Numbered from the stretch's first letter, positions 24,261-32,754 are shown. The stretch is 43,322 bases of DNA from an uncultured Lachnospiraceae bacterium (GCA_947385425.1 CANDKY010000023.1:1-43322); one strand, 5' to 3'. Numbers and translations: made by a program. The notes: generated by a model from the sequence alone, not told the origin.

Positions 24261-24953
24261 TTATTCTTCTCTCGGATCGATAATCTTAACGGCATCTGCC
24301 ACACGGCCGTACTGGCCTTTTGCTTTTTCCCATGCAGTATTCGGATCATCGCCCTTTTTGATGAAATCTGTCATTTTGCCGAGGCTTACAAACTGATAAC
24401 CAATGATCTGATCGTCAGCATCCAGTGCAATACCTGTTACATATCCTTCAGCCATTTCAAGATAACGGGGACCTTTCTTTAAAGTACCGTACATCGTACC
24501 AACCTGGCTTCTAAGTCCTTTCCCAAGGTCTTCAAGGCCTGCGCCGATCGGAAGTCCGTCTTCGGAGAATGCGCTCTGGCTTCTTCCGTATACGATCTGC
24601 AAGAACAGCTCTCTCATTGCAGTATTGATGGCATCGCATACAAGGTCTGTATTCAACGCTTCCATTACTGTCCTTCCAGGCAGGATCTCAGCCGCCATGG
24701 CTGCGGAGTGGGTCATACCCGAGCACCCGATGGTTTCCACCAATGCTTCCTGGATAATGCCTTCCTTCACATTCAATGTGAGCTTGCAGGCTCCCTGCTG
24801 CGGCGCACACCAGCCTATACCATGTGTTAAGCCGGAAATATCCTTTACTTCCTTTACCTTTACCCAGTTTGCTTCTTCCGGGATAGGCGCACAGCCGTGG
24901 TTCACGCCCTGTGCCACTGTACACATTTCTTCAACTTCCTTTGAATAAATCAT
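24261..24953 (-). CDS. NifU-like iron-sulfur scaffold protein, partner of GGGtGRT
   Basis: This 230-residue protein is related to the NifU/IscU-type scaffold fold. Conserved cysteines stand in EEMCTVAQGVNHGC, GIGWCAPQQGACKL, TIGCSGMTH and DLVCDAI, and could carry a cluster. GMTHSAAMAAEILPGRTVMEAL matches the scaffold-fold region. The C-terminal part (from about residue 165) is specific to this group. AAAGGAGTTTTCAC precedes the ATG. It is the first gene of the pair. Activity as a scaffold for the GGGtGRT protein is inferred from pairing and fold. Confidence 0.8.
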   Translation of the reverse strand: MIYSKEVEEMCTVAQGVNHGCAPIPEEANWVKVKEVKDISGLTHGIGWCAPQQGACKLTLNVKEGIIQEALVETIGCSGMTHSAAMAAEILPGRTVMEALNTDLVCDAINTAMRELFLQIVYGRSQSAFSEDGLPIGAGLEDLGKGLRSQVGTMYGTLKKGPRYLEMAEGYVTGIALDADDQIIGYQFVSLGKMTDFIKKGDDPNTAWEKAKGQYGRVADAVKIIDPREE

Positions 24954-25086
24954 GTGAAAACTCCTTTCAATATGTAACTTGTGAATATTTTATCATAATC
25001 GCATGTATATTTTCGCACATTTCTTACAAAAAATCCAGTACTTTTCTGCAAATATTATAATTTTTTATAAACGGCGGTTTTCACTC

Positions 25087-25144
25087 AGGAAATGCCCATG
25101 CCCCGCACGCATAGAATCATCAGTGATGAAAAATAGGGGTTCCT
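25087..25144. repeat. Short dispersed repeat, copy 1
   Basis: About 58 bases containing CCCATGCCCCGCACGCATAG, then ATCATCAGTGATG and AATAGGGGTTCC, match the segment at 32695-32754. CCCC/GGGG and AGGAA/TTCCT arms can pair. It touches the stop codon of the beta-helix gene and may serve as its terminator. The rest of the 24954-25143 gap is AT-rich leader of the NifU-like gene. Confidence 0.5.
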
Positions 25145-25815
25145 TACCTGCTCTCTCTGGGCACAATCTGCCCCTTCTCTTTATATATGCATCCTCCCGG
25201 CACATATCCCCTGACGGATGAAGTCGGATATACGCTGGCTTTCTTCCCGATTACCGTCCCGGGATTCAGCACGCTGTTGCACCCTATTTCCACTTCATCC
25301 CCTAACATGGCGCCGAATTTCTTAAGCCCCGTTGCTATCTGCCCCCCTTCTGCCTTCACTTCCACGAGGGTTTTATCGCTTTTCACATTGGATGTAATGG
25401 AACCCGCTCCCATATGCGCCCTGTAACCGAGTATGCTGTCGCCTACATAATTGTAATGGGGAACCTGCACTTTATTGAAAAGCACCACATTCTTTAACTC
25501 CGTGGAATTGCCTACTACCGCTCCCTTCCCTACAATGGCATTGCCTCTGATGAAAGCGCAGTGGCGTACTTCCGCCTCTTCATCTATAATCGCCGGCCCG
25601 TTGATGTATGCGCTCGGGAAAACTTTTGCACTCTTTGCCACCCATACATTTTCCCCTCTTTTCTCATATATGTCCTCCGGCAGGCTGTTCCCTAACTTTA
25701 TTATAAATGCGCTGATGTCCGGCAGCACCTCCCATGGGTATTCCTTCCCCTCAAATAACTCCGCCGCTATCGTCTCCGACAAAGTATATAATGCCCTGAT
25801 TTTCAACTGTTCCAT
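25144..25815 (-). CDS. Left-handed beta-helix acyl/nucleotidyltransferase-like protein
   Basis: This 223-residue protein is built of hexapeptide-type repeats over about residues 55-195, as in the C-terminal half of GlmU and related sugar nucleotidyltransferases. Examples are AKVFPSAYINGPAIIDEEA, GAVVGNSTELKNVV, GAGSITSNVKSD and NPGTVIGKKASVYPTSSVRG. There is no N-terminal pyrophosphorylase domain; an N-terminal helical part of about 50 residues replaces it. It is usually annotated as a UDP-N-acetylglucosamine pyrophosphorylase-like protein, but activity is not established. GGAGGAAAAG precedes the ATG and lies at the edge of the hairpin array. Confidence 0.82.
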   Translation of the reverse strand: MEQLKIRALYTLSETIAAELFEGKEYPWEVLPDISAFIIKLGNSLPEDIYEKRGENVWVAKSAKVFPSAYINGPAIIDEEAEVRHCAFIRGNAIVGKGAVVGNSTELKNVVLFNKVQVPHYNYVGDSILGYRAHMGAGSITSNVKSDKTLVEVKAEGGQIATGLKKFGAMLGDEVEIGCNSVLNPGTVIGKKASVYPTSSVRGYVPGGCIYKEKGQIVPRESR

Positions 25816-25837
25816 CTTTTCCTCCTATTCCAGTTCC

Positions 25838-26089
25838 GCAAATGAAAGAACCGCGCCCTCTCCAGCAAAGGAAAACCTGCCCATAATGACGGTCAGCTTT
25901 TCCTTTGGGGCGCTGTTCTTCCATTTGCTGTTTTTATTCCAGTTCCGCAAACCATACACAACGCCCACCTCAGCAAAAGAAAATCTGCCCGTAATGCTGG
26001 TCAGCTTTTCTTTTGGGGTGTTGTCTATGGTTTGCTGTTTTTTATTCCAGTTTTTATTCCAGTTCTGCAAATGAAAGAACCGCGCCCCC
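25838..26089 (-). repeat. Array of GACC-CATTA-GGGC hairpins between topB and the beta-helix gene
   Basis: Two units of about 110 bases (25838-25928 and 25947-26035) and a third half-unit (26067-26089) alternate with copies of CTGGAATAA. Each full unit folds into a long hairpin: GCAAATGGAAGAACAGCGCCC or GCAAACCATAGACAACACCC in the base stem, AAAGGAAAA or AAAAGAAAA in the upper stem, and CTGACC...GGGCAG at the top. The arms of the two units differ but keep pairing. The same top sequence occurs at 4813-4854. The segment also has an open frame of 81 codons, which I regard as incidental. Confidence 0.72.
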
Positions 26090-26090
26090 C

Positions 26091-28166
26091 TTACTTCCTA
26101 TAATTTTCTGCCGCGCGGTCAAATTGGCTGTATAGAAACGCCTGGTTGCCTAGCCGCTTGACAATATTCGTCCTTCTGGTTACAAAATCATCCAGCTTAC
26201 GCATATATTCCTCTTCTGTAATACTCCCTTCCGCCACTAAAGTCAACCCCTTTTCCCAACTTGCGGTGAGCGCAGGGTTAAGGAGGGGTTTTATCGAACC
26301 GGCTACTACTTCATAGATCATTTCCCCCATCAGCGTCGGGGTGATGACCTGTGTCTTCTTGTTCAGCGCAAGGTATTGTATATTTACCAGTTTCTTTAAT
26401 ATTTCCGCCCTGGTGGCGGAGGTCCCGATGCCGCTGCCTTTTATCTGCGCCCGCAGCTCTTCGTCCTCGATAAACTGCCCCGCATTTTCCATTGTCAGTA
26501 TCATCGTCCCGGAATTGTATCGCTTTGGCGGGGAAGTCTCTCCCTCCTTTATTTCCAGCCCCCTTAAAACAAGCCGCGTCCCCTTTTTCAGCCGCTGTAC
26601 CATCGCAATGAATTCCGGATCCTTCGTATCGGCCGGGCCGTCTTCCGGCAGCTTCCCATCTTCCGTGTTCTCCTTTTCTTCCGTACCGCCCTTCCCATTA
26701 TAATTATATGCATCGGGCCGGGCCTTACCTGCGTCTTTCTTTTTTCCGAAAGAAAACTCCGTCACTTTCAGATAGCCTTCCTCCTCCAGCACTTTGAAAC
26801 CGGCAAAAAACTTCTCGTCTTTCATCGCAACTGTCAATGCAATCTTCCGGTATACCGCAGCCGGGTAAAAAATGCTCAGGAAACGCCTGACGATAATCTC
26901 ATATACCTTCGCCGATGTGGGGTTCAGCCCGTTTAAGCTGTTCAAACCCTGCCCGGTAGGGATGATGGCATAGTGGTCAGTTATCTGTTTATCATTAACA
27001 TATCTCGTTTTTGCTATATTTTTATAAAAACCGCCGGCCAGTATTTCGCCGGCAAAAACCGCCGCCTGCGCATATCCGCGCAAACCGCCGATATTTTTAT
27101 GTATTTCTTTCGCAATAGCCGTGGAAAGCACTCTGGCATCGGTCCTGGGATATGTCGTCATTTTCTTTTCGTACAGCTCCTGCGCGATACGCAGTGTCTC
27201 ATCCGGGCTGATTTTGAAGAATTTGGAGCAGTCATTCTGCAGTTCCGCCAGATTGTACAGAAGCGGGGGGTTTTTCGTCTCCTTCTTCCGCTCAACGGCC
27301 TCTACAACAGGGACTGCCTCCGGCGCTTCCTTCAAATGGCGGATCAGCTCCTCCGCCGTCTTTTTCTCTTTGAAACCATTTTCCTTATATAGAAACGGGG
27401 AATTAAAATATTTGGTGCCTTCCACAGCTTTCCATTCGCAGTCGAACGCTTTCTCCTCCGCCGACACGCCTGCCACTACACGGTAAAACGGCGTCTTCAC
27501 AAAATCACGGATTTCCCGCTCCCGCCTTACCACCATCCCGAGCACACAGGTCATCACCCTGCCTACGGATACCACTGCCCGATCCGTATTCAAATAAGAT
27601 TTTATCGAATTACCGTATTTTAATGTCAGCACCCGTGAAAAATTGATCCCCATCAGGTAATCTTCCTTCGCCCGAAGATACGCCGCCGCACAAAGGTTGT
27701 CATAATCGGATAAATCCTTCGCCTCCCGTATCCCGCGCAGGATTTCTTCCTCCGTCTGCGAATCTATCCAGACACGCCTTCGCTGCTTCCCCGTCACATG
27801 CGCCTGCTGTTCTACCAGGCGGTAAATATATTCCCCCTCCCTCCCGGAGTCCGTACAGACATAGATGGTTTCCACATCCGGCCTGTTTAACAGCCCGCTC
27901 ACAATGTCAAACTGCTTTTTGACATTGTCAATCACCTCATATTTAAATTCCTCCGGAATAAATGGCAGCGTGGATAAAGACCACCGTTTATACTTCTCAT
28001 CGTACACTTCCGGATAGCTCATCGTTACCAGATGGCCCACGCACCAGGTAACTACCGAATCCTCCGACTCCATATATCCGTCCCTGTTGCTCATATTCCG
28101 TTTCAATGCCTTAGCAAATTCCCTTGCCACACTGGGCTTTTCCGCAATATATAAATTTTTCTTCAT
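26091..28166 (-). CDS. topB: DNA topoisomerase III
   Basis: This 691-residue type IA topoisomerase relaxes and decatenates DNA by single-strand passage. The TOPRIM domain begins at LYIAEKPSVAREFAKAL and has the acidic CTDSGREGEYIYR motif. The catalytic tyrosine is in TTYPRTDARVL. The usual IQYLALNKKTQVITPT and the C-terminal SWEKGLTLVAEG stretch are present. A charged insert (about 470-510) breaks the central domain. There are no C-terminal zinc fingers. Accessory copies of TopB are common on mobile elements, but here the neighbours are ordinary genes. Confidence 0.93.
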   Translation of the reverse strand: MKKNLYIAEKPSVAREFAKALKRNMSNRDGYMESEDSVVTWCVGHLVTMSYPEVYDEKYKRWSLSTLPFIPEEFKYEVIDNVKKQFDIVSGLLNRPDVETIYVCTDSGREGEYIYRLVEQQAHVTGKQRRRVWIDSQTEEEILRGIREAKDLSDYDNLCAAAYLRAKEDYLMGINFSRVLTLKYGNSIKSYLNTDRAVVSVGRVMTCVLGMVVRREREIRDFVKTPFYRVVAGVSAEEKAFDCEWKAVEGTKYFNSPFLYKENGFKEKKTAEELIRHLKEAPEAVPVVEAVERKKETKNPPLLYNLAELQNDCSKFFKISPDETLRIAQELYEKKMTTYPRTDARVLSTAIAKEIHKNIGGLRGYAQAAVFAGEILAGGFYKNIAKTRYVNDKQITDHYAIIPTGQGLNSLNGLNPTSAKVYEIIVRRFLSIFYPAAVYRKIALTVAMKDEKFFAGFKVLEEEGYLKVTEFSFGKKKDAGKARPDAYNYNGKGGTEEKENTEDGKLPEDGPADTKDPEFIAMVQRLKKGTRLVLRGLEIKEGETSPPKRYNSGTMILTMENAGQFIEDEELRAQIKGSGIGTSATRAEILKKLVNIQYLALNKKTQVITPTLMGEMIYEVVAGSIKPLLNPALTASWEKGLTLVAEGSITEEEYMRKLDDFVTRRTNIVKRLGNQAFLYSQFDRAAENYRK

Positions 28167-28238
28167 CCATACTCCGTTTGCACAGTTCCTTATCTTCCCA
28201 ATGCCGTCCCAAACCCACTTCCCCTTTTCCGGACTTTT

Positions 28239-29792
28239 CTACCATCCGATAGCTTTCAGATCCACCAAAGTTATGTTCCCCTTCCTCTCCGCCTCCCGCA
28301 CAATACGATCCTCGAACAATTCCGCATACAGCCAGACATAATCCGCCCGGAAGCCTGCCTTCTGCGCCGCCTCCATCATTTCCCTGTATTCCCCGAAAGC
28401 CATTCCCATGCGGCTGGCCTGGCATAAAGCCAGCAAAGTATCGCCTCCCGCCTCCTGCACCACAACATCGATGCGCCCCTTTTTCCCCAGCCAGCTCCCG
28501 ATGCGGTCTGCCCTCACCGGCAATTCCCCGCTCCTGCCGCACGCCTCTATATGCTGCATACAGATTTTCCGAAGGGAATCCTGCATATATCTGTCCCTGT
28601 CCGGCAAAATAAAAGTATTGTAAAACCGCTGCGCCGACATCCGGAACAGACGGTCTTCCCCAGTATACAGATACGTATAATAAAATTTCACATAACAATT
28701 ACAGATACGGTATATCCCTTTTTTGGCCCCGTTCCCGGCGCCGTTCTTCTTCCCTGCCATATCCCCCGGTTCAAAGGAAAACACCTTTTCCACCCAGTTC
28801 ATGCCAATCAGATTGTTTAAATATACACTGAGCTTTGCCCGCGAAAAACCGGTATGCCTGTATAAATCGTTCAGCTTTTCCATCCCCGCCGCCAATGCCG
28901 CCAGGATAGTGCTGTACACTGCCGGTTCCCGAAGTTCCTCAAAGGACAGATAATCCACCGCATGATGCAGCCTGCCTGCCTTCTCCAATATTTCCCGGCA
29001 GACATTTTCCCTCACGGAAACCTTTTCGTCAAAATATTCCCACCAGCCCGGCACGCCGCCCAGAATAGCATATACCTCCATACACTGCCTGGCGGAATAC
29101 GCCGGAAAATAATTCCGCAAAGACGGAAATCCCAATTCCCTGACCTTATACACATCCGCAATGGCCCTGGCCGATTCCCCGATTTTGGAAACCATATCGT
29201 TTTCCACCCAACTTACGCTGGAACTGGTCAAAATAAGCAGCACGCCAAGGCCGCCATCCCCTTCCGGCTGCCTGGACAGTGAAAACAAAGCCCCGGCCAC
29301 CGCCTCCCCCGCCCGGACCATACGCTGGAATTCCTCTACAATAATAATCCCCTTCTCACGCGGAACGGAATTTCCCCGGAGAACTTCCTTTTTCTCAAAG
29401 AAATTTCCCTCAAGGAATTTCCCCTCAGGAAATTCCCCTTCAAAAAACTTTCCCTCAGGAAATCCCTCCTCAGGAAATTCCCCTTCAAAAAACTTCCCCT
29501 CAACAAACTTCCCCTCAGGAAACTTCCCCTCGGGAAATTTCTCCCCATGTGGAAAAGAAACCCCCTGCGCAAATTCTTCCACACGCTCCCCGAGCTTTTT
29601 CAGCGCTGCCAGATGCTCTTTCTCAGAACAGGCCCTTGCCATATGGTAATGGCAGGGCCTTCCTCTCGTAAATTCACGGAGAATTGCTGTTTTTCCTATG
29701 GATTTTGGCCCGTAAAATATCAGGAGATGGCTCCCTTTCCTTCCATAGTATTCCTTCAGATAATCCAATTCCTCCGCCCGTCCTGTTAACAT
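28239..29792 (-). CDS. Archaeal-type ATPase with DUF234 C-terminal domain and an EGKF-repeat insertion
   Basis: This 517-residue P-loop ATPase belongs to the group with an N-terminal AAA domain and a C-terminal DUF234 domain related to PD-(D/E)XK nucleases. Walker A is FYGPKSIGKTAIL (residues 26-38). Walker B is GIIIVEEFQ (about 148-156). Between them (85-133) lies a tract of KFPEG/KFFEG/EFPEG five-residue repeats not normal for the family. A winged-helix region (about 300-345) and the DUF234 domain with IDVVVQEAGGD follow. The start at 29792 has GGAGGCGTGT upstream. The family is unassigned biologically and often occurs in many copies per genome. Confidence 0.82.
   Translation of the reverse strand: MLTGRAEELDYLKEYYGRKGSHLLIFYGPKSIGKTAILREFTRGRPCHYHMARACSEKEHLAALKKLGERVEEFAQGVSFPHGEKFPEGKFPEGKFVEGKFFEGEFPEEGFPEGKFFEGEFPEGKFLEGNFFEKKEVLRGNSVPREKGIIIVEEFQRMVRAGEAVAGALFSLSRQPEGDGGLGVLLILTSSSVSWVENDMVSKIGESARAIADVYKVRELGFPSLRNYFPAYSARQCMEVYAILGGVPGWWEYFDEKVSVRENVCREILEKAGRLHHAVDYLSFEELREPAVYSTILAALAAGMEKLNDLYRHTGFSRAKLSVYLNNLIGMNWVEKVFSFEPGDMAGKKNGAGNGAKKGIYRICNCYVKFYYTYLYTGEDRLFRMSAQRFYNTFILPDRDRYMQDSLRKICMQHIEACGRSGELPVRADRIGSWLGKKGRIDVVVQEAGGDTLLALCQASRMGMAFGEYREMMEAAQKAGFRADYVWLYAELFEDRIVREAERKGNITLVDLKAIGW
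29394..29540 (-). repeat. In-frame 15-bp coding repeats (E-G-K-F-P units)
   Basis: About ten units of 15 bases encode variants of EGKFP, EGKFF, EGEFP and EGKFL. The nucleotide units differ at a few positions, so the tract is not freshly expanded. It falls between Walker A and Walker B. Confidence 0.85.
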
Positions 29793-29811
29793 ACACGCCT
29801 CCGCACTGCGG

Positions 29812-29891
29812 CTGATTCTTCTTTCCGGTATATCCCTGCATTTTCCGCAATCCCGCGCGGGGCACCTCTCCTCCGGCAGCGCCGCGCACCG
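29812..29891 (-). repeat. 80-bp tandem duplication of the asd 3' end
   Basis: This segment is a diverged copy of 29892-29971, the last 80 bases of asd. It directly abuts the asd stop codon. Translated, it reads MRGAAGGEVPRAGLRKMQGY against VRGAAGGAVLCAELLKAQGY in asd. Roughly four of five bases agree. It fills most of the gap between asd and the ATPase gene. Confidence 0.8.
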
Positions 29892-30980
29892 CTAATTCTT
29901 CTTCCCGATATATCCCTGTGCCTTCAGCAGCTCCGCGCAGAGTACCGCCCCTCCCGCAGCGCCGCGCACCGTATTGTGGGACAGTCCTACGAACTTCCAG
30001 TCATACACCGTATCTTCCCTCAGGCGGCCTACGCTGATGCCCATTCCGTTTTCAAAATCCACATCCAGGGATACCTGCGGGCGGTTGTCTTCTTCCAAAT
30101 ACTGGATAAACTGTCCCGGCGCGCTTGGCAGCCCCAATTCCTGCGGCACCCCGCGGAAATTCACCAGTTTTTCCACTAACTGCTCTTTCCCGGCCTTCTT
30201 CCTGAATTTTACAAATACCGCCGCCGTATGGCCGTTCAAAACAGGTACGCGGATACACTGGCAGGTAATGACCGGCGACTGGGCGGGTACGATTACACCG
30301 TCCTTTATTTCCCCCCAGATACGCAGCGGCTCCTTCTCACTCTTTTCCTCCTCGCCGCCGATATAAGGAATAATATTCCCCTCCATCTCCGGCCAGTCTT
30401 TAAAAGTCTTTCCGGCCCCCGAAATAGCCTGGTAAGTAGTTGCCACCACCTCGTATGGCTCAAACTCCTTCCATGCCGTAAGGACCGGCGCATAACTCTG
30501 GATCGAGCAGTTCGGCTTCACGGCAATAAACCCTCTGGATGTCCCCAGCCTTTTGCGCTGGAAATCAATAACCTTCATATGCTCCGGGTTTATCTCCGGA
30601 ACCACCATAGGCACATCAGGCGTCCATCTGTGGGCGCTGTTATTGGAAACGACAGGAGTCTCCGTTTTTGCATACTCCTCCTCGATTTTCTTAATTTCAT
30701 CCTTTGTCATGTCCACCGCACTGAATACAAAATCAACCTCCGCAGCCACTTTCCCCACTTCGTTTACGTTCATCACCACGATATCTTTCACCGCTTCCGG
30801 CATCGGGCCCGCCATTTTCCACCTGTCCCCGACTGCCTCCGCATAGGTTTTGCCTGCCGAACGCGGGCTCGCCGCAATGGTCGTCACCTCGAACCACGGA
30901 TGGTTCTCCAACAGGGCAATAAACCTCTGCCCTACCATACCTGTACCGCCTAAAATACCTACTCTTAATCTCTCGCCCAT
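29892..30980 (-). CDS. asd: Aspartate-semialdehyde dehydrogenase
   Basis: This 362-residue NADPH-dependent enzyme makes aspartate semialdehyde, the branch point for lysine/diaminopimelate, threonine and methionine. The N-terminal nucleotide-binding loop is GILGGTGMVGQRF. The catalytic cysteine is in AVKPNCSIQSY, as in the archaeal/fungal-type branch of the family. TTYQAISGAGK and PVLNGHTAAVFV follow. I chose the ATG at 30980, eight bases after GAGGAG; an in-frame GTG three codons upstream overlaps that site. Its 3' end is tandemly duplicated. Confidence 0.93.
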   Translation of the reverse strand: MGERLRVGILGGTGMVGQRFIALLENHPWFEVTTIAASPRSAGKTYAEAVGDRWKMAGPMPEAVKDIVVMNVNEVGKVAAEVDFVFSAVDMTKDEIKKIEEEYAKTETPVVSNNSAHRWTPDVPMVVPEINPEHMKVIDFQRKRLGTSRGFIAVKPNCSIQSYAPVLTAWKEFEPYEVVATTYQAISGAGKTFKDWPEMEGNIIPYIGGEEEKSEKEPLRIWGEIKDGVIVPAQSPVITCQCIRVPVLNGHTAAVFVKFRKKAGKEQLVEKLVNFRGVPQELGLPSAPGQFIQYLEEDNRPQVSLDVDFENGMGISVGRLREDTVYDWKFVGLSHNTVRGAAGGAVLCAELLKAQGYIGKKN

Positions 30981-31047
30981 TTTTTCCACTCCTCGTTTTT
31001 ATCTGAATTATATATATCCCTTCTGCTTTGCTATACTTCTTTCATGC

Positions 31048-32466
31048 TCAGCATGGAAACCACTTCCCTATATTTTTCTCATGCAGCCAGCTATGTTCCA
31101 AAAACTCCCTGTTCCTGCCTGTCACTTCCCTCATCGCTTCCGGCCCCGGCGCCCCAAAGGTCAGCCTTTTCTCCACACAGGCCTGTAAACTGACAGCGTC
31201 ATAAATATCATTCTCGAAAACCGGGCTGATCCCTTTCAATTCCTCCAGGCTAAGCGCCTCGATACTTGTATTTTTTTCTATGCAGTAAAGCACCAGCCGT
31301 CCGATAATGCCATGGGCATCCCGGAACGGGACCCCCTTCCCGACCAGATAATCCGCCGCGTCCGTCGCGTTGGTAAAACCGTTCACCGCACTTTGGGCCA
31401 TAACCTGCGTATGGAATTTCATAGTCTTTAACATACCGTCAAATAACGCAAGACAGCCTTTCACCGTATCAATGGCATCGAAAGTCAGTTCCTTATCCTC
31501 CTGCATATCCTTATTATATGCAAGGGGAAGCCCTTTCATTGTCGTCAGGATAGATACCAGCGCGCCGTATACCCTTCCCGTCTTCCCGCGTATCAGCTCC
31601 GCAATATCCGGGTTTTTCTTCTGGGGCATAATGCTGCTCCCGGTCGCATAAGCATCATCAATCTCCACAAAACGGTATTCGTTGGAATTCCACAGGATAA
31701 TTTCCTCGCAAAAACGGCTCAGATGCATCATAACCGTAGATAACGCCGCCAGGAATTCAATCACATAATCCCTGTCCGCCACGGAATCCATACTGTTTGA
31801 CGTAGGCCCCTCAAAACCAAGCAGCGAAGCCGTATATACCCTGTCTAACGGATAGGTTGTCCCGGCCAGGGCCCCCGCGCCGAGCGGACAGTAATTCATC
31901 CTGACATAAATATCCTTAAGCCTCAGGCTGTCACGTTTAAACATTTCAAAATAAGCGCCAATATGGTGCGCCAGTGTCACAGGCTGCGCTTTCTGCAGAT
32001 GGGTAAAACCCGGCATATAAGTTTCCAGATTATTTTCCATAATAGACAGCAGCGTATGCAGCAGGCTTTCCAGCCCTTCCGCCACATGCACCACCTCCGC
32101 CCGCGTGTAAAGCTTCATATCCAAAGCAACCTGATCGTTACGGCTCCTGCCCGTATGCAGCTTCTTCCCCGCCTCACCGATCCTTTGAATGAGGTTCGCT
32201 TCCACAAAACTGTGGATATCCTCATACTTCTCCGTTATTTCCAGCGTCCCGGCCTTCACATCCTCCCGGATGCCTGTCAGCCCCTTCACGATCTGGTTCT
32301 TTTCCTCTTCCGTCAATATCCCCTGCTTTTCCAGCATCACCACATGAGCAATGCTCCCCTCTATATCCTCCTCAAAAAATCTCCGGTCAAAATAAATGGA
32401 CGCATTAAACTGATATACCAGCCGGTCTGTTTCCTTCGTAAAGCGCCCGCCCCAAAGCTGTGCCAT
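31048..32466 (-). CDS. argH: Argininosuccinate lyase
   Basis: This 472-residue enzyme splits argininosuccinate into arginine and fumarate. LWGGRFTKETDRLV is the typical N terminus. HTGRSRNDQVALDMKLY and the fumarase-superfamily signature GSSIMPQKKNPD are present, as is the C-terminal AVSLQACVEKRLTFGAPG. AGGAGG precedes the ATG. argG is not adjacent. asd follows 67 bases downstream on the same strand, and the two may be cotranscribed. Confidence 0.96.
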   Translation of the reverse strand: MAQLWGGRFTKETDRLVYQFNASIYFDRRFFEEDIEGSIAHVVMLEKQGILTEEEKNQIVKGLTGIREDVKAGTLEITEKYEDIHSFVEANLIQRIGEAGKKLHTGRSRNDQVALDMKLYTRAEVVHVAEGLESLLHTLLSIMENNLETYMPGFTHLQKAQPVTLAHHIGAYFEMFKRDSLRLKDIYVRMNYCPLGAGALAGTTYPLDRVYTASLLGFEGPTSNSMDSVADRDYVIEFLAALSTVMMHLSRFCEEIILWNSNEYRFVEIDDAYATGSSIMPQKKNPDIAELIRGKTGRVYGALVSILTTMKGLPLAYNKDMQEDKELTFDAIDTVKGCLALFDGMLKTMKFHTQVMAQSAVNGFTNATDAADYLVGKGVPFRDAHGIIGRLVLYCIEKNTSIEALSLEELKGISPVFENDIYDAVSLQACVEKRLTFGAPGPEAMREVTGRNREFLEHSWLHEKNIGKWFPC

Positions 32467-32497
32467 GGCAGCCTCCTCCTGAATATTTTAAATTAAG

Positions 32498-32526
32498 ATA
32501 TTTCAAATTCCTCTTTATCCTGTCAA
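32498..32526 (-). promoter_or_regulatory. Probable sigma-A promoter for argH
   Basis: On the minus strand, TTGACA (32521-32526) and AAATAT (32498-32503) are 17 bases apart. The leader before the ATG is about 25 bases and contains AGGAGG. Confidence 0.55.
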
Positions 32527-32694
32527 TTCCCATTACTGTAGTATGTATTTTATCGATATTATCGGACATTAGCCTGCTTTTGATACTAACATATTCATAG
32601 AAGTTTTTCAACACGGAAATCATCCCTCACACCCTTTTTCCGCTTTTCATATAATAATGTAGAATGTTGGAACAAAAACCTGTTTCAACGCTTA

Positions 32695-32754
32695 AGAGAT
32701 CCCCATGCCCCGCATATGCGGCATCACCAGTGACGGAAACAGGGGCAGGGAACC
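32695..32754. repeat. Short dispersed repeat, copy 2
   Basis: CCCCATGCCCCGCATATGCG, then GCATCACCAGTGACGG and AACAGGGGCAGGGAACC, match 25087-25144. CCCC/GGGG arms enclose a CCGCATATGCGG palindrome. It stands about 60 bases before the ABC transporter start. The 32467-32808 gap otherwise holds the argH promoter and a TATAAT at about 32650 without a good -35. Confidence 0.5.

Noticed and set aside
25825-26070. An 81-codon minus-strand open frame across the hairpin array
   Set aside because: The array has stronger evidence as a repeated folded element. The frame has no separate ribosome binding site, and its two repeated peptide halves follow from the DNA repeat.
28111-28698. A 195-codon minus-strand frame rich in glycine overlapping the DUF234 ATPase and topB
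   Set aside because: It is another frame of the ATPase gene, with no ribosome binding site or domain.
29394-29540. Tandem 15-bp repeats as a CRISPR array
   Set aside because: There are no spacers. The units are contiguous, in frame, and encode EGKFP-type peptides inside an ATPase gene.
32695-32754. A riboswitch in the leader of the ABC transporter operon
   Set aside because: It does not fit any aptamer consensus I know, and the related copy at 25087 is located after a gene, not before one.
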